From Physcomitrium patens (Eukaryota; Streptophyta; Bryopsida; Funariales; Funariaceae): a stretch of 64,000 bases of DNA. Position numbers and translations under genes: made by a program. The stretch covers positions 341,685-405,684 of the forward strand of contig NC_037270.1 of NCBI RefSeq assembly GCF_000002425.4, written 5' to 3'. Each line of letters begins with the position of its first letter. Positions within the stretch are counted from its first letter, which is position 1. The notes beneath the pieces were generated by a model. That model was not told the DNA's origin and searched no databases. It saw nothing but the letters and a program-made list of their open reading frames with translations. Shown here in pieces: positions 1-12,207 of this stretch.

Positions 1-1253
1 GCAAGTCATCGTTCATCGTAGGATCGTACGTCTCGATTATACTAACATCGTCTATTCAATGATCAAGTCATCCATCCATCGACGCACCAAGGGAAGGGAG
101 AAAGGTGACCCCGGCGCATCCGGAAGTAAGTCTGACGCGTCGTCGTCGTCGTCAATGGCTGCGGACTGTTGTTGTATTAGGGCTGGCTGGCGTCGTCACC
201 CCCCCCTTCCCAAAGCAAGCAAGGTCCATCACCACCACAGCATCAGAAGCATCCCATTGTGCTCTTCAGGAGGGCGGAAGCTATGTGGAGGAATGTATGG
301 ATGATGGACGGAAGGTCCACTTTGGATGGAACCTCCTCTCTCTTTCACTATCTTCGTCTCTCCTCTGTGTGTGTGAGTATGAGAGAGTGTATGCGCAGCA
401 TGGATGGATTACCATACAATCAATCCATGCCCTCTTGTCTTCTCTTTGCTCTGCTCCGCTTTGCACTTGCCTCGTTCTTTGCAATCTGTTATCATCTTCC
501 TTTAGCTTTTCCAACCATTCTCATTGTCCCATTCCATTTTTCAGTTTTGCAATCAATGTTTTCCTAACTTGTGGTTTGAGTGTCACTTGCTCTTTATACA
601 CATTGTTAAAGTAAACAATGATTCAACTAACAAACAAGTTCATTAATAAATCAGTCAATATGAAGCTTCTTCAAGTTCTATATGATTTTATTAGACAACT
701 AGAATTACATAATAATAACAATAGTTTTATGACACTAATCATGAGGATCTCAAAAGGATAATAGGAGGCATTTAATATGAATATCATATTATGAAGAATT
801 AATATCAACTGGTAATCAAAACAATAAGAAACATATATTTTATATTTTAAATATAGTGGAATTTGCACATTTGTGCACTCATTTAAATTGTGTCAATCAT
901 TTACACATGTAGTTATTCATTTATAAATTCATCCAAAGTAAAGGATAATTTTTTATTCATTTAAATGTCCCAATAAAAATAAAAGGTAAAAAAAAAAAGG
1001 GGAGGGGGAGAAATAAAGAAAGAAAGAAAGAACTTAACATTCAAGGGTGATACCAATGGCCACATTTCTATGGGTTTTAATTAAAGTTTGTTTTGTCCAT
1101 TTTGAAATAGATACATGGCATTATTTTTTTTTATTTTAATACTATTTGAAGAACACGATTGTAATAGAAATTAATTTTTATCCTTATCAATAAGCATTTA
1201 GAACTCAGTTGCTTTAACATATTACTCCCAATATAAAGCAAGGGACTCTAATG

Positions 1254-1256
<3 letters not shown>

Positions 1257-1286
<30 letters not shown>
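1257..1286. repeat. (AT)n microsatellite followed by GT-rich run
   Basis: A run of about 15 AT dinucleotides passes into ATGTATGT and then a short (GT)n at about 1,297-1,307. A simple compound microsatellite. Confidence 0.9.
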
Positions 1287-1294
<8 letters not shown>

Positions 1295-2141
1295 TTGTGT
1301 GTGTGTGTATATATATTTGATGGAAAATAATTTGTCAACATTGAAAAAAATGTGACAGATTTATATGTATACGTAGACATAAAAAAATTATGTAACGCAC
1401 ATTGATTTAAGTATTAATATATACTTAATTTTTTGTTAATTCCTTTTTAAACAAAAAATAAGAGAATTTTGTTATTAATTATGTTGTTTTATTTATACAC
1501 AAATTTAAATATTATTTTCAAGAAATGCTCACAAGTAAATTTACCATAAAACATGAAATGGCATTGTTAATGTAGGATGTATTAAAAAAACTGTTGTAAA
1601 ATATTAAATTGTAAAAATTAAAGATTAATCTTTATATCAAGAAAAAAAAATTACAATTTAATGTGTGTCTATTCTAAGACAATTTTTTCTCGTGAAATTT
1701 ATTTGAAGACCAAGAAAAATTTAAAAAATATCAAAATAATTTTAAAAATATCAATAGAAGTGACAAATATGCATGTTTAACTAATAAAAGATGTGGAATG
1801 TGAATTATAAGCATGCAGAATATTAACCTTAACCTAAAACAATAAAAAGAGTTCAAACAATATACAATTAATACAAATAAAGAATTCATGAGAATGATTC
1901 TAATAAGAAGAAAAGACAAAATAATGAACTTATTATTACAGAAATTGTCATATTAACATTGTTGTAAACAAACAGCAACTTGCAATTTTGTTGGTTTTTT
2001 TTAATATTTCATTTTTTTGACAAAGTTTCTTTAAGAATAAAAAATATACTAATTTTTTTCAATTTCGAATATCTACAATCTACCTTTGGATTTAATGACA
2101 ACCTTTAGCCACTATTTTTGAACACATTCTTATGCATTGAT

Positions 2142-2183
2142 AAAAAAGAAAAAGAAAAAAAAAAAAAAAAAAAAAAAAAAAAG
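2142..2183. repeat. A-rich tract
   Basis: A nearly pure adenine run with two interrupting G residues and an uninterrupted run of more than 20 A. It could be a decayed retroposon poly(A) tail, but no LINE or SINE body was recognised upstream, so only low complexity is claimed. Confidence 0.8.
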
Positions 2184-2997
2184 ATAACCACCCTTCATAA
2201 ATAAATTTATAAATTTTTCATAACTAAAAATATAAAAAATAAAGAAATATTTATTTATTTATTTTCTGATTAAAATTGAACTGGTCTTTTAATATTTTAA
2301 AAATATTTTATAACAGCTTGCAAATACTTTGAACTTACAAGGTGTTTTTTTTAATTCAAACTATAAATTTAAAATTTTTCAATATGAAATTCATTGTGTA
2401 TAAATAAATAAATATATATATATATATATAGGAAAATAAACTTATATTTTAGAATTCTGATTTATTTAATTACAAATCCTTTAGAATTAAATAATTAATA
2501 TTTGACTATGATATGTTTCAACTCTAGAGACTAAAATATTTTACAACAAATAAATTTTAATAAATATTAAAGTTTTAATTTAATTTTCGGTTACTTAATG
2601 TTATTTTTTGGTGATTAAGTATTTCCTTAGACAAATTTCAATTAATTTTTTTTTAAATTAACCAAAATTATATATATACATTGATTTTCTCATATTGAAA
2701 TTCTGATAAATTCTGAAGTGCATGAGCCAATTATGGGGTTCATTTTGGTATGTGTTAGTGATCATTGTTATATATTAAGTGTTGAAATTTGATTTGTTTA
2801 TACCTTGAAATAAAAGCTTTTATGTTAAGATTTAGACTCTTCATAATTCGAGAAGAAATCAATCAAGAATATAACCATGATTGGAATTTCGAAATTATCA
2901 ACAATCTAATTTTGCAAATTTTGGGATTTCTTGAAAGAAGCAGACTAAATTTTTAAAAAATACTAAATTATTTTTTTGGTTGCTGGTGTCATATTTT

Positions 2998-2998
<1 letters not shown>

Positions 2999-3060
<62 letters not shown>
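2999..3060. repeat. (AT)n(AG)n compound microsatellite
   Basis: About 15 AT units switch directly into about 16 AG units at 3,029-3,060. The join is sharp and has no interruptions. Confidence 0.95.
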
Positions 3061-3062
<2 letters not shown>

Positions 3063-4094
3063 ATATTTTCCACCAGTGAATCATATGATCATTAATTTTA
3101 TGACATTATTATTTTATTTTTCAAAAAATCAAACCCAGTTTTGGATGACCCATTGATATACAAATGTTGTGACGTGCTTGGTGTTTAATTTTCAAATTTA
3201 AAATTATTATCCTAAAGTTATAGTCTAAATATTATTCTCAAAATAGTATAGTGCATTTAATTTTCATGTCTAGATATATTCTTTTTAAGAAGTAACATTT
3301 TGTAGTATTTGTACAATCTTTAGTTATTTACAAATTAGAATTTTTTCACAGAATTGTAATTTCTAAGTTGTAGCAGGATGTTTATAGTATCATATAATTA
3401 TGTTATCTTTTTATAAAAACATATTTTAAAATAATGGATTTGGCAATCTTTGTGAGTCTTAAAGTGGTGGATTTAATGAAGGATTGAGCATAGCTAATCA
3501 TGGTATTTAATATATTATTTAATTATTTATTCAAAACATCATAGAATTGCTACATCTTGTGTGATTTACATAATTTGTGAATAAATATATAATAAAATTA
3601 ATGACTTGTGTAACAAAACAATAAAACTTTATAAAGTATATTTTATTTCAGTATTTTCTTGAAAATTTAAAATATTGTATCTTGCATTGCTAAAAATTAG
3701 GTTATCTCGGTTTCTTTTAATCAGTTGTAACTATTTTGAAATAGACAGTATTTGGTTTCAAAATAAAATACAGGAAATCATGTATTTTTCAAAAAATAAA
3801 AAAATAAAAGACTTGATAATTTCAGCATTTGTAACACTTCTAAGCAATTGAACAAATATTACATTTAATAAAACCACTATAACATATTGAATATTGAAGG
3901 ATGTATATGATAACAAAATTGTAGATGCATTGTCATAAAATTGTCCTCATGACTATGCTACTGAATGGCAAACATAATCTCAATCTTTATTTGATTCAAA
4001 CACATGACCGAATTTGGATAAAAATGAAATAATTACAAAAACATATTGATAAAACTCTGAAATGGATACTTCGGCATCCTTTTAAATTACCTTA

Positions 4095-4169
4095 TGTGTG
4101 TGTGTGTGTGTGTATACATAGACACACACACACACACACACACATCTATATATATATATATATATATAT
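4095..4169. repeat. (TG)n-spacer-(AC)n-(AT)n hairpin-forming microsatellite
   Basis: A (TG)n run at about 4,095-4,112 is followed by a ten-base spacer, a complementary (AC)n run to 4,144, and then (AT)n from about 4,147. The TG and AC arms are complementary and can fold into a hairpin of about 9-10 dinucleotide pairs. Confidence 0.9.
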
Positions 4170-4990
4170 CCATCTGTATTGACTATTTAGATTCCAATAA
4201 AGTAGCAAAAATATATTTATCCACAAAAAAATTCAATAAATTTTACTCTTTTATATTAAAAAAATAATGTATATTAATTTAATCAGTATTATAAGATGTC
4301 TTATTTGGAGTTCTAAAGATTTTAACATGTATGTTTTGCATAGTATAATAACTGGCATATGTTGAAAAATTATTCCACAAAAAGAAAGAAAAAGAAAAAA
4401 GAAGAAGATAGAACTACTCTTACGTAATTTGGGCTTTTTTTTAATCTATATTTGATTATTTGATAAATCTCAGAGAATATAGAAGACACTGTACCAAAAC
4501 AAGATTTTGATATAAATTATTTGTGCTTGCTATAAATGTCATTTGAGTTGAGACCAAAGGGGTTTTTTTGTTTACTTGGGAAGGTGAGAGGTCAAATCCT
4601 TAAACGTTGTGATTAGTTAAAATTGCAAGGCATTTTTTGGGTTGATTTATATTTTAAAAAATTAACCAATACACTGTAAGAGAAATATTTGAAATGAAGT
4701 GTATTTGTTTCTTGCTTGACATGAATAGTGTTGTTTCTTGGAATTAGTATGAAGTCCACATCAAAGAGATGGTTTCTTTATTTATTTTTTATTTTACTAT
4801 TATTTATATTTTTATAACTTTTTAGAAGATGTACAAGAAATTGTTTAAATATTTGAAAATAATTAAAATATTTTTAATTATTTAGGATTAAGATATGAGC
4901 TACCATGTGTAGTGATACAACAAAAAATATGATTTGGCACATTTCATGGCCTTTTCAGAAATTTACACCATCTCTAATCTCCAAAGTTTA

Positions 4991-7900
4991 CAAATGAGAG
5001 TTTTTCCTTGCCCAGTGTAAGACATTTGTAAAGCTTTCCTATTATGGCTTTCCATAGTGGGTATTTAGACATAAAAACTTTCTAAACACGTAGCAGTGAA
5101 CCAAATACAAAGAGACAAAAATTATAACAAAATACACAAAAGACAAAGAAGTATGCAAAGCCCAAAATTGCCCAGGGCAGGCTGCACCCCTGATCAGGGT
5201 GGGAGCTATGCACCTGTCTGGCATGGAAGAGGTGGGGCATCCAATGTCTCCTACCAACAAGTCCACTGCCATCTCTATGAAAAATGAATGAGTATGTTAG
5301 TTAGGTCATATGGGTGATGCCAAGAGAGAGAAAGAGAGAGAGACACACACACACCCTTTTCATTGATGGGGTGTCTTTTACACAATTTCTTTTTTCTTTT
5401 TTCTTTTCTCTTACCATGATATTTCTGTTATTTCTAACTTCATTACAGTAATTGCATTCTTGAATTTGTTTTGATGTCAAGTAAATTTTGCATTTTCATT
5501 TTTAAAACTCAAACTTAATTCCAGCCTTCAGCAACAAACCCTGAGAATAATGAACTTTTTGCAAAAGCTGAATGTAATGATGACAAAAACAAGAACAGTA
5601 GTTGCATTGAAGAGGAGGGTAATGGTAATTTATGAGTAAACATGTGAAAGGGGCCATGTGGCACAGGCCATTCAATGCTAATGTTATCCTCCTCCCCTCC
5701 CCCCTATGCTCCACAATTAGAAGCCACCACAGGGCACTCTTGCCAAGAAGTAAACTTGTGATAAGCCATTGGTTCATCATCTTATGCTGCAGGAAAGGTC
5801 CTTCAGCCTGGCCAAGTTTTCGGTACTTATTATGGTCTTTTAGCAAGAAACAAGGGTCAGCTAATTCCTGGGTTCCATGCTGTGGGAGTAAAACTTATTT
5901 ATTACCAAAAAGATATTGAATACATGGTTTCTCTTAATTTCATTTTAAGATAAACATGTGGGTGAATTTGAAACCCTCCTGCACTCATGAATTCTAGCAT
6001 TCTTACATGAGGCAATACTTGTGAGTGGCTTATTCATTAATTGAACTAACACATTCATGTTTCCTGTCAACTAGAATCAATTAACTAATAGCTGAAATAC
6101 AAATCCTTCCAAAAAAAAAAGTTAAAAAGTAATATCCATATGACATTTTTATTTTACGAATTATATTATGCTAGATTATATTTTATTAAAAAAATATGGT
6201 TTAAAAGTTTTATAGAATGCTTGAAACTGATACATGCAGAGTAAAGTTCTTGAAAAATAATCATAGAAAATTTTTTAAAAATTATAATTACTTGTTTATT
6301 TGGAAGTTCAAACCAATTGGCCATGGTATATGTTATTAGAGCATGCAATTAATTAGAAAGAACAGTGAATAAGGTAAGTGCCAATGGAAGAATGCGTGAA
6401 GGTGGTGAGGTGGTGTGTTTGTTTGGATGGACAAATGGATGTGTGCATGAATAGCAATAGTGTGGAGCTGTTGTTTGAGAACATGAGAGGAGATGGAAGA
6501 ATATGAGTGGGTGGAGAGGAAATGGGGTTAAATAATGCACGAACCCCTGAAAGTTGGACCAAATAATTGAAGGGGTGGAAAGAAGTGGCTCTGTCAACAC
6601 ACATGGGCAAGACTCTCCTTCAGTCTCTCTGCCTTATGGGATACACTTCCATTTACCCCTGGATGCCTTGCTTGTGACCCCAGCCTTCTTCTCCAGTTTT
6701 TGAGGATGCACACATCATCCTTCCAACCCTTACTTTTCCCCTCACGCGTTTGTTGCTCCTCTTTTTCTGTTGGATTTTTGTGCTGTAGGACTCAAATGGG
6801 CCTTCACATTCAATAATTTGCCCCATATGACTGTGATTCTAGCATTTGCCTAGGCTGCTTTCATTTCTTATTTTAAATATGTTGAATAGACCCCAATTTT
6901 CTTTTAATTTTTATTCTTATGAAAGTGTAAAAAAAAGAAAAAAATAGAAAAACTCTATTGAGATTTTACAGCAATGCAGTGGGAACCCTTACAAGTATTT
7001 TGGATGATGGGAAGAAGAATCTTACATGCCGAAATTGGCACCCCACACTCATACAGCCAGAGTTTCTTCTCTGTTTCATTTGCTTGGTCACAAGCAGGCA
7101 TAAAAGAAGGCAGGCTAGCAGCAAGGCCTTGATTCCCCAAGTGGAAGAGGGATGGAGAGGAACCTATGGGGGGGGAGGGGGGGGGGGTGTGGTGGGTGGT
7201 GGGAGGCAAAGAGAGCCCAGGCAAGGAAAGGAATTTCACACTGGTACTACTGCTTTCAACATTCTGCATGTGTTGTATGGAATTTCAATGATGCAATTTG
7301 CACATGAGGCCAATGCAAGTGGGCCCCTCTTCCCTTGTCCTCCTTCCTGCTCTCTCCTCTCCCCCCCCCCCCCACACCCCCACCTCTCTCCCACAATTTC
7401 AATGTGCCTGCCCTGTGGACTCCAATCATGGATCCCCTGCCCTGCCCCTTGCTTCCCTCCCCTCCTCCCTTTCATACTTGGTTCCTTCCCTAACTCTTGA
7501 GGAAATGTTATTATCTTATCATTTTTCAGGTCTTCTGTGTTGACCTCTTTATTCTATAATTTGTATGTATGATTTTATTGTATGGACAGAGGGCTTAAAG
7601 ATGATGTACCACCAATAATATTTGCTCAAAATGGGCAACATATGTTAGCCAATAATGCATTCCTGCAGTTGCAGTGTCTTTCTTGTAGTGCTGTTGCTGT
7701 GGAGCATAATCTTTCATGGATTTAAATTATGTGCATGGCTAGATTTTGGGTGGTAGAGGGTTTGACTAATTGCTTAGTAATTGTGATTCTCACAATGCAC
7801 ACAGGTAGTTCTATATTTTCATCTAACCATTTGGAGAATACTGTAATGAACATAATTTTATTGGGAAAAAGTAACAACTAGCATTTTCAAGATTTAGCAC

Positions 7901-8383
7901 AAAGTTGGTGTGGTAAACAACACTGAATGCCTGTCACAACTGAAAAAAATAGCACATGACAGATTTGGAATTGTCTCTTTGACTTGTACTTGACTCTGGC
8001 TAGTACCTCATGATAATGTTACAAGATTTTCAATATTTAATATATGAAACTATATAGAAAATATTGGTTCATCACAAAATCCTGTGTCAACACTAATTCA
8101 ACAGAGAGAGATTGACCACATTGATTCAAGCAGAGTGCAATGAAGCTCCAGGGACCCCAACTAGCTGTAGCTGAGGATTTTCATGGCAGATTAACATTCC
8201 ATTGTATTTGAGTAAGCGATTCACTCAATTTGTTGCTGGTTGTGCATAATAGATGCATATTTTAGCACAAATTTTAACCTCCACGTTTCTTTGGGCTCTG
8301 GAGGTGGGTAGAGTTGGTAATTTCTAAAATTAGGACTAGGATAGATTTAGATTAATTTTAGAAGGACGATCAATTTTATCACT
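4991..8383. other. Non-coding DNA with mixed composition, no gene supported
   Basis: Somewhat less AT-rich than the first 5 kb. It contains an AG/AC microsatellite at 5,328-5,355 and a perfect 12-bp palindrome (CCCTGATCAGGG) near 5,188. Longer open frames at 5.6-5.9 and 6.95-7.5 kb are low-complexity (proline, glycine and serine runs from homopolymers) and overlap frames on the other strand, so none is called. Confidence 0.5.
7168..7381. repeat. G-tract and C-tract pair (potential G-quadruplexes)
   Basis: A G-run of about 20 bases with one A interruption (about 7,168-7,187) continues into G-rich DNA with GGTGGGTGGTGGGAGG. About 170 bases on, a run of about 14 C (7,359-7,373) is followed by more C-runs. 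The plus strand of the first and the minus strand of the second each hold four or more G-runs. Such homopolymers are also prone to sequencing error. Confidence 0.7.
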
Positions 8384-8880
8384 ATGGTTAGAGCCCACTC
8401 ATACACAGCTTCAATACAAGCCAAACTAATCCATACCCCAATAGCATCAACAAGGTCTGAAAACAACAAGGATTTTTCCAACACTGTGCAGAGAGATGAT
8501 ATTGTGGAATCTGAGTTGGTGGCTGCAGTTACCAATATGGGTAAACATGCTAAGTTCCATCTTACTATACCAATAGAGGAGAAAAAGTCTCTAACGATTA
8601 AGCAAGGAGTCATACAGACTTCTTTTTAAACACAAAGGTGCTAGAGGTAATAGTAGACCAAAACATCATGAAGAGAGAATCTAACTACCTCTAAAAGCAC
8701 ATGGTGGTAGTCTACTTTGTGGGAGGTAAGCAATCCTCCTCTGTCTTAGTTAATGGGTAGCTCTAATAAAAGAGCAAGTGGGTGCAAGGATGATGCTTGG
8801 GCAATACCTGGGCTGGAGATTCTTCCAAGTACTTTGTCAATATAATAATACTATCCAAAAAATGCTAATGCTTATGCCCC
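8384..8880 (+). pseudogene. LINE ORF1 / DUF4283-like remnant
   Basis: A decayed open frame of about 80 codons is followed, across at least two frame breaks and stops, by two pieces that resemble the plant DUF4283 domain: a core like 'YFVGGKQS' near 8,710 and a later piece like 'YLGWRFFQV' near 8,800. DUF4283 is typical of plant LINE-encoded ORF1 and related zinc-knuckle proteins that bind nucleic acid. No zinc knuckle, endonuclease or reverse transcriptase is visible nearby, so this would be a fragment. The assignment rests on a weak motif impression in two frames. It may also be a chance resemblance. Confidence 0.35.
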
Positions 8881-9272
8881 ATCATTCATAATAGAAAGCA
8901 TGTATTGTCCAAACTTAGATGCATGGCTTTGATTCGAACTAGCCTTGAGGTCTCTAGATTTGCATATAAGTAATGTTGTGGGGCGTTTCTAGTGAGTTCC
9001 TTCAAGTAGCCTTTCAAATTATTAGGAGCCTCGTCACCATTCTTAATAGTAATTCACAAAATGATATCAATTCAAAGTAGTAATATTGTATTATAATAGA
9101 GACAAGTCTTGGATGGCATACATTATTATTAGTTACAAATGAAGAAATAAATAAATTTTCTATATTCTTAGTTGACCAATCCAATGTCCTTTTTGCTTGA
9201 GCACTAATCACTTAATTAAAGAATGCTAAGAAGTAAAGTTGTAGAAAAGCAAATATGCATCTATTACAACAA
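8881..9272. other. No gene or repeat recognised
   Basis: A non-coding stretch between the LINE-like remnant and the first LTR fragment. I see no motif in it. Confidence 0.5.
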
Positions 9273-9790
9273 TGTCATGTGGTAACCTGACTATATGGTA
9301 AAAAATAAAATATAGATGTTATTATAGACCAACCTAATAAAAAGATGTAGTAAAAAAAATAAAAAAATGAAAAGATGGTAGTAATGTTTTTAGTCTTAAT
9401 GCTACCTTTTATGAAAGAGACTTTTATTTACTTTATAAAAACATAAATACCTCAAATCAAAGTAAATAAAACAAGTAAATAAGACAAACATCTTTAAAAA
9501 AAATTAATAATAAGATTAAGAAAAAATTACTTCAAATTATCAAAAATTGATATCCAAAGAAGATCAATTGTGAACATGGGTTGAAATAAGACCTTGAAGC
9601 ATAAAACTACACACCTATGGTAATTCCAAGGTTCTTTTGTCAATTAAAGAAAAGAATTTAAGAGGAGACTTGAGAAAAGATTTTTGAAAGTTTGTTTTAA
9701 ATCATTTGGATGGATATTGAGGTTTTTGAAGGATTTTCAAAGTTGATAATGTACTCAATAGATTTAGAGTTTGTATTTTAGACATATATA
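9273..9790 (+). repeat. Degenerate LTR 5' part of the NCGT gypsy family (S5)
   Basis: Starts TGTCATGTGGTAACCTGACTATATGG and aligns by eye over about 500 bp with the first part of solo LTR S4 (23,428 onward). Both share, in order, the GACTATATGG start, a TTATTATA segment, a 'CTAATAAAA/AAGTTAAAAG' segment, TTGATAYCCA, the ATGGGTTGAAATAAGACC-like segment and a GGTTCTTTTGTC-like segment. Divergence is high, with many A/T-enriching changes. No matching 3' LTR end or target duplication was found, so it is a truncated old copy. Confidence 0.6.
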
Positions 9791-9904
9791 TTTATTCCAA
9801 TAATTATCTATATGATTAAGTGGAAGTAAGTAATAATAGATTAATTTCATAATATCTTTTACAAAAGCTTTTTAGAAGCTTCATACATACTACTTAATTT
9901 TACA

Positions 9905-10230
9905 TATGTTTGTAGTTAATTGATAGGCTAGAAACTTGGTCAACAAGTTAGCCATATCTCACATGTATTAGTAGCTTGTGAAACAAGCTAACTGTGTGGC
10001 TTGTATATAGATAACTTGCCTTGCAAGTTAAGACATGTATCTAATAAAGTCAATACATGTTAGAAGTCCTATAGAATATTGCCACATAGCTTTTAGTTTA
10101 AAAGTATATATAGAAGCAAGAGTGAAGCCTTTTTCACTCTTATCAATGCCTTTCTAGTCTTTAATCTTATTTCAAGGCTTTTTAGTCTTCTTATCTTTAA
10201 CAATAGCTATTCTAATTCAATATATTATCA
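9905..10230 (+). promoter_or_regulatory. LTR-like promoter region with dyad repeats and TATA box
   Basis: Three 17-bp dyads at 40-bp spacing (listed separately) lie 75-170 bases upstream of a TATA-like AGTATATATAGAAG at about 10,102-10,115, followed by a CT-rich CACTCTTATC segment. This order (repeats, TATA, pyrimidine-rich leader) is that of a plant LTR U3-R region. I could not find the second LTR, a primer-binding site or a target duplication, so 'LTR' is inference. Confidence 0.35.
9933..10052. repeat. Three degenerate 40-bp repeats each starting with a 17-bp dyad
   Basis: Perfect inverted repeats start at 9,933 (AACTTG-5-CAAGTT), 9,973 (AGCTTGT-3-ACAAGCT) and 10,013 (AACTTGC-3-GCAAGTT). 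Each dyad is 17 bp and the starts are exactly 40 bp apart. The 23-bp spacers are similar but diverged. Different loop and stem bases that still pair suggest that the dyad, not just the sequence, has been kept. Confidence 0.85.
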
Positions 10231-10761
10231 TATTTGAGTGAAATTTTAGTCATTTTGAGTCACATAAGAATGTCTTGATATTTTCTTTTTTTGAAATTCG
10301 AATCCTTGGTACTTTAATAAGAATGCTAACTTATTATTCTCCCCATGTTTTAGATGTGAATAGGATTATCTCAATTCTATTATTATATTTTGAAGGTTAT
10401 AGAGTATTTATTTTTTAAAAAATAATTTATTTTTTTAAATATTTTTTTAATATTTTAAAGAGAGTATATTTTTATTTTATTTATTAATTAATTGTTTTTT
10501 TTTTTGTAGAAATTTTCATTTGATATTAGAAGTTGCAGATTACCTTTTCTAATTTATATTTTTAAATTTGTTTAAGTTATCTGTAAAAAAAATTATACAT
10601 GCTATTTTCAATAAAAAAGAGAATAAATTTGAAACTATTTCAAATTTTCACAAACTTGCTAATATTATAATAAAAAAAATCTCATATATTTCTAATGAGA
10701 AGTATAGAAGTATTGTTCTTACATATTTGGAAGAAATCCACATTCTACATTATTGTGATGT

Positions 10762-10968
10762 AATATGGCTAATGAATGAAAGAGAGAAGAAAAACAATAT
10801 ATAATAAAAGATCTTATTTTAAAATATTATAAAAAATATCATAAAAAATAATTAATAGTCAAAAAGATAATAAGATAAAAAATACTATTATTGCCTTCTT
10901 ATGAAATAATTTCTATTTATTTTGTAAGACAAAAAATAAAACAAAATAAAATAGATTGAAAAATAAAA
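10762..10968 (+). repeat. Second fragment of an NCGT-family LTR
   Basis: Contains segments matching S4 at 23,445-23,640: an ATATGG...GAAAGA start, GATCTTATT, and the stretch CTATTTATTTTGTAAGAC-AAAAATAAAACAAAATAAAATAGATTGAAAAATA, which parallels the S4 copy at 23,583-23,635. Short, AT-shifted and truncated. It abuts the inferred copia LTR. Confidence 0.5.
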
Positions 10969-11443
10969 TGATATTATTGAAGAAATAGAACTTTGGAGTC
11001 ACAACACATAGCATCATCAAGGTTGTACACAAAAAGAGTATGGAATAAGATATTTCTCACTTCCAACACTCAATACTTACAAATTGTAGTTGCTACCTTA
11101 CAAGACAACTTCCACTCATTGATTTCTATACACATAATCCTTGGTCCTAAGATCCTTTATTATCTAACATATCTCAAATGTATCCTAAGGTCTTTAGATC
11201 TTTTGGCATCTTACTAATCACAAAGGTATCCTATGCCAAACACTAATTACTCTTATTTAGTCTCTGAATACTCCCTAGTTCATACTTTATCCCCTTGGCT
11301 TTGACTCTTGGTCCTTGACCTTCTCATATACCCATAAGATGCTCTTTCTATACACCAAGAGTCAACTCTTCAACCATTAGCAACTTAAGTAAGGTATCAT
11401 CGTCTATAAGGTAACTTATTCTAATTTTACTTTTACTTCAACA
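10969..11443 (-). repeat. Probable Ty1/copia 3' LTR (minus-strand element)
   Basis: The right border is well supported: on the minus strand the polypurine tract GCAAAGTGGGAG is followed directly by TGTTGAAG, and RNase H ends just upstream. The left border is a guess at TGATATTATTGAAG, which would give a partly matching terminal inverted repeat with TTGAAG. No 5' LTR copy remains in the window for comparison. Confidence 0.45.
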
Positions 11444-11455
11444 CTCCCACTTTGC
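11444..11455 (-). other. Copia polypurine tract
   Basis: On the minus strand this reads GCAAAGTGGGAG, immediately before the LTR start TGTTGAAG and a few bases after the RNase H stop codon. This is the site that primes plus-strand DNA synthesis in LTR retrotransposons. Confidence 0.65.
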
Positions 11456-11461
11456 TATTAG

Positions 11462-12207
11462 TCAAAAGAATTTCAATCCTAATGCCTTTGTCAACATGTG
11501 GTGTCTATCCTTTACTAATGGCTTTATCAACAAATCAACAATTATGTCTTTCGTTGTACAATACTTCATATCAATCACTCCTATTTCAATCTTTGATCTT
11601 ATGAAGTAATGTTGAATGTCAATATGCTTGATCTTTGAATGATGCTTTGGATTCTTTACAAATATAAGACATTCTTGTTTATCACACTTCATTGGAGTTT
11701 CTTCCATTTGCACATCTCCAATATCCTCCAAAATTTGTCCTAGCCATATTGCCTCCATTGCACCATGGCTTGCTGCCATATACTCTGCCTCCATTGTTGA
11801 CCTTGTAATTGTTGGTTGTCTACTGCAATTCCATGAAATTACTCCCACTTCAACAAAGAATATATATCCCATTGTTGATTTTCTATCATTTGTATGTCTA
11901 CCTCAATCCGCATCATAATAACCATGCATAGTAATGTTATCACATCCTAAACATAGTTTAAAGTTCAAAGTACCTTTTAAGTACCTCATCATCTTTTTGA
12001 TGGTTGCCCAATGGATTGATCCAACCTTTGACATGTGTTGACTCACAACACTCACCGCATATGCTAGATCCATCCTTCTGTCAACCATTGCATACATAAG
12101 TGAGCCCATTGCTGCCTTGTATGGAACACCTTGCATTTATCCTTCAACTTCAGCAAACTCTTCTTTTGTGAGCTTCATCAACTTCAAATTGGCTTCTAAA
12201 GGTGTTC
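11462..12207 (-). pseudogene. Ty1/copia pol remnant: reverse transcriptase C-terminus and RNase H
   Basis: On the minus strand the reading runs from a 'TPLEANLKL' segment near 12,200 through 'GSLMYAM', 'AVSVVSQHMS', 'MMRYLKGT' and 'YYDAD' (RT connection and RNase H start), then 'STMEAEYMAAS', 'KHIDIQHYFIR' and 'KDIIVDLLIKPL', the usual plant copia RNase H end. At least one in-frame stop (near 12,134) and a break at 11,873-11,902 interrupt it. In the active element RNase H removes the RNA of RNA-DNA hybrids during reverse transcription. The upstream part of pol is missing: the frame ends at 12,207, where a TG-starting sequence begins, consistent with interruption by the next element. Confidence 0.85.

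Larger units (their letters stand above)
1..4990. other. AT-rich non-coding DNA, no gene supported
   Basis: The first ~600 bases are richer in GC, with a short CGT/TCG triplet run near 138 and CT-rich stretches at 330-450. The remainder is strongly AT-rich. Open frames are short, low-complexity and unlike any family I recognise. I see no splice-flanked coding exon, tRNA or retroelement motif. Microsatellites inside it are listed separately. It could be host intergenic DNA or very old, unrecognisable repeat. Confidence 0.6.

Noticed and set aside
105-614. 169-codon open frame with Cys/Ser-rich sequence
   Set aside because: Low-complexity, overlapped by frames on both strands, no recognised domain and composition typical of CT-rich non-coding DNA.
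6958-7500. 180-codon open frame
   Set aside because: Its length comes from the G- and C-homopolymers; Gly and Pro runs only, with competing frames on the opposite strand.
9905-10230. tRNA-like or snoRNA gene because of the clustered hairpins
   Set aside because: No anticodon arm, A/B box or C/D boxes; the hairpins are tandem repeats with a 40-bp period.
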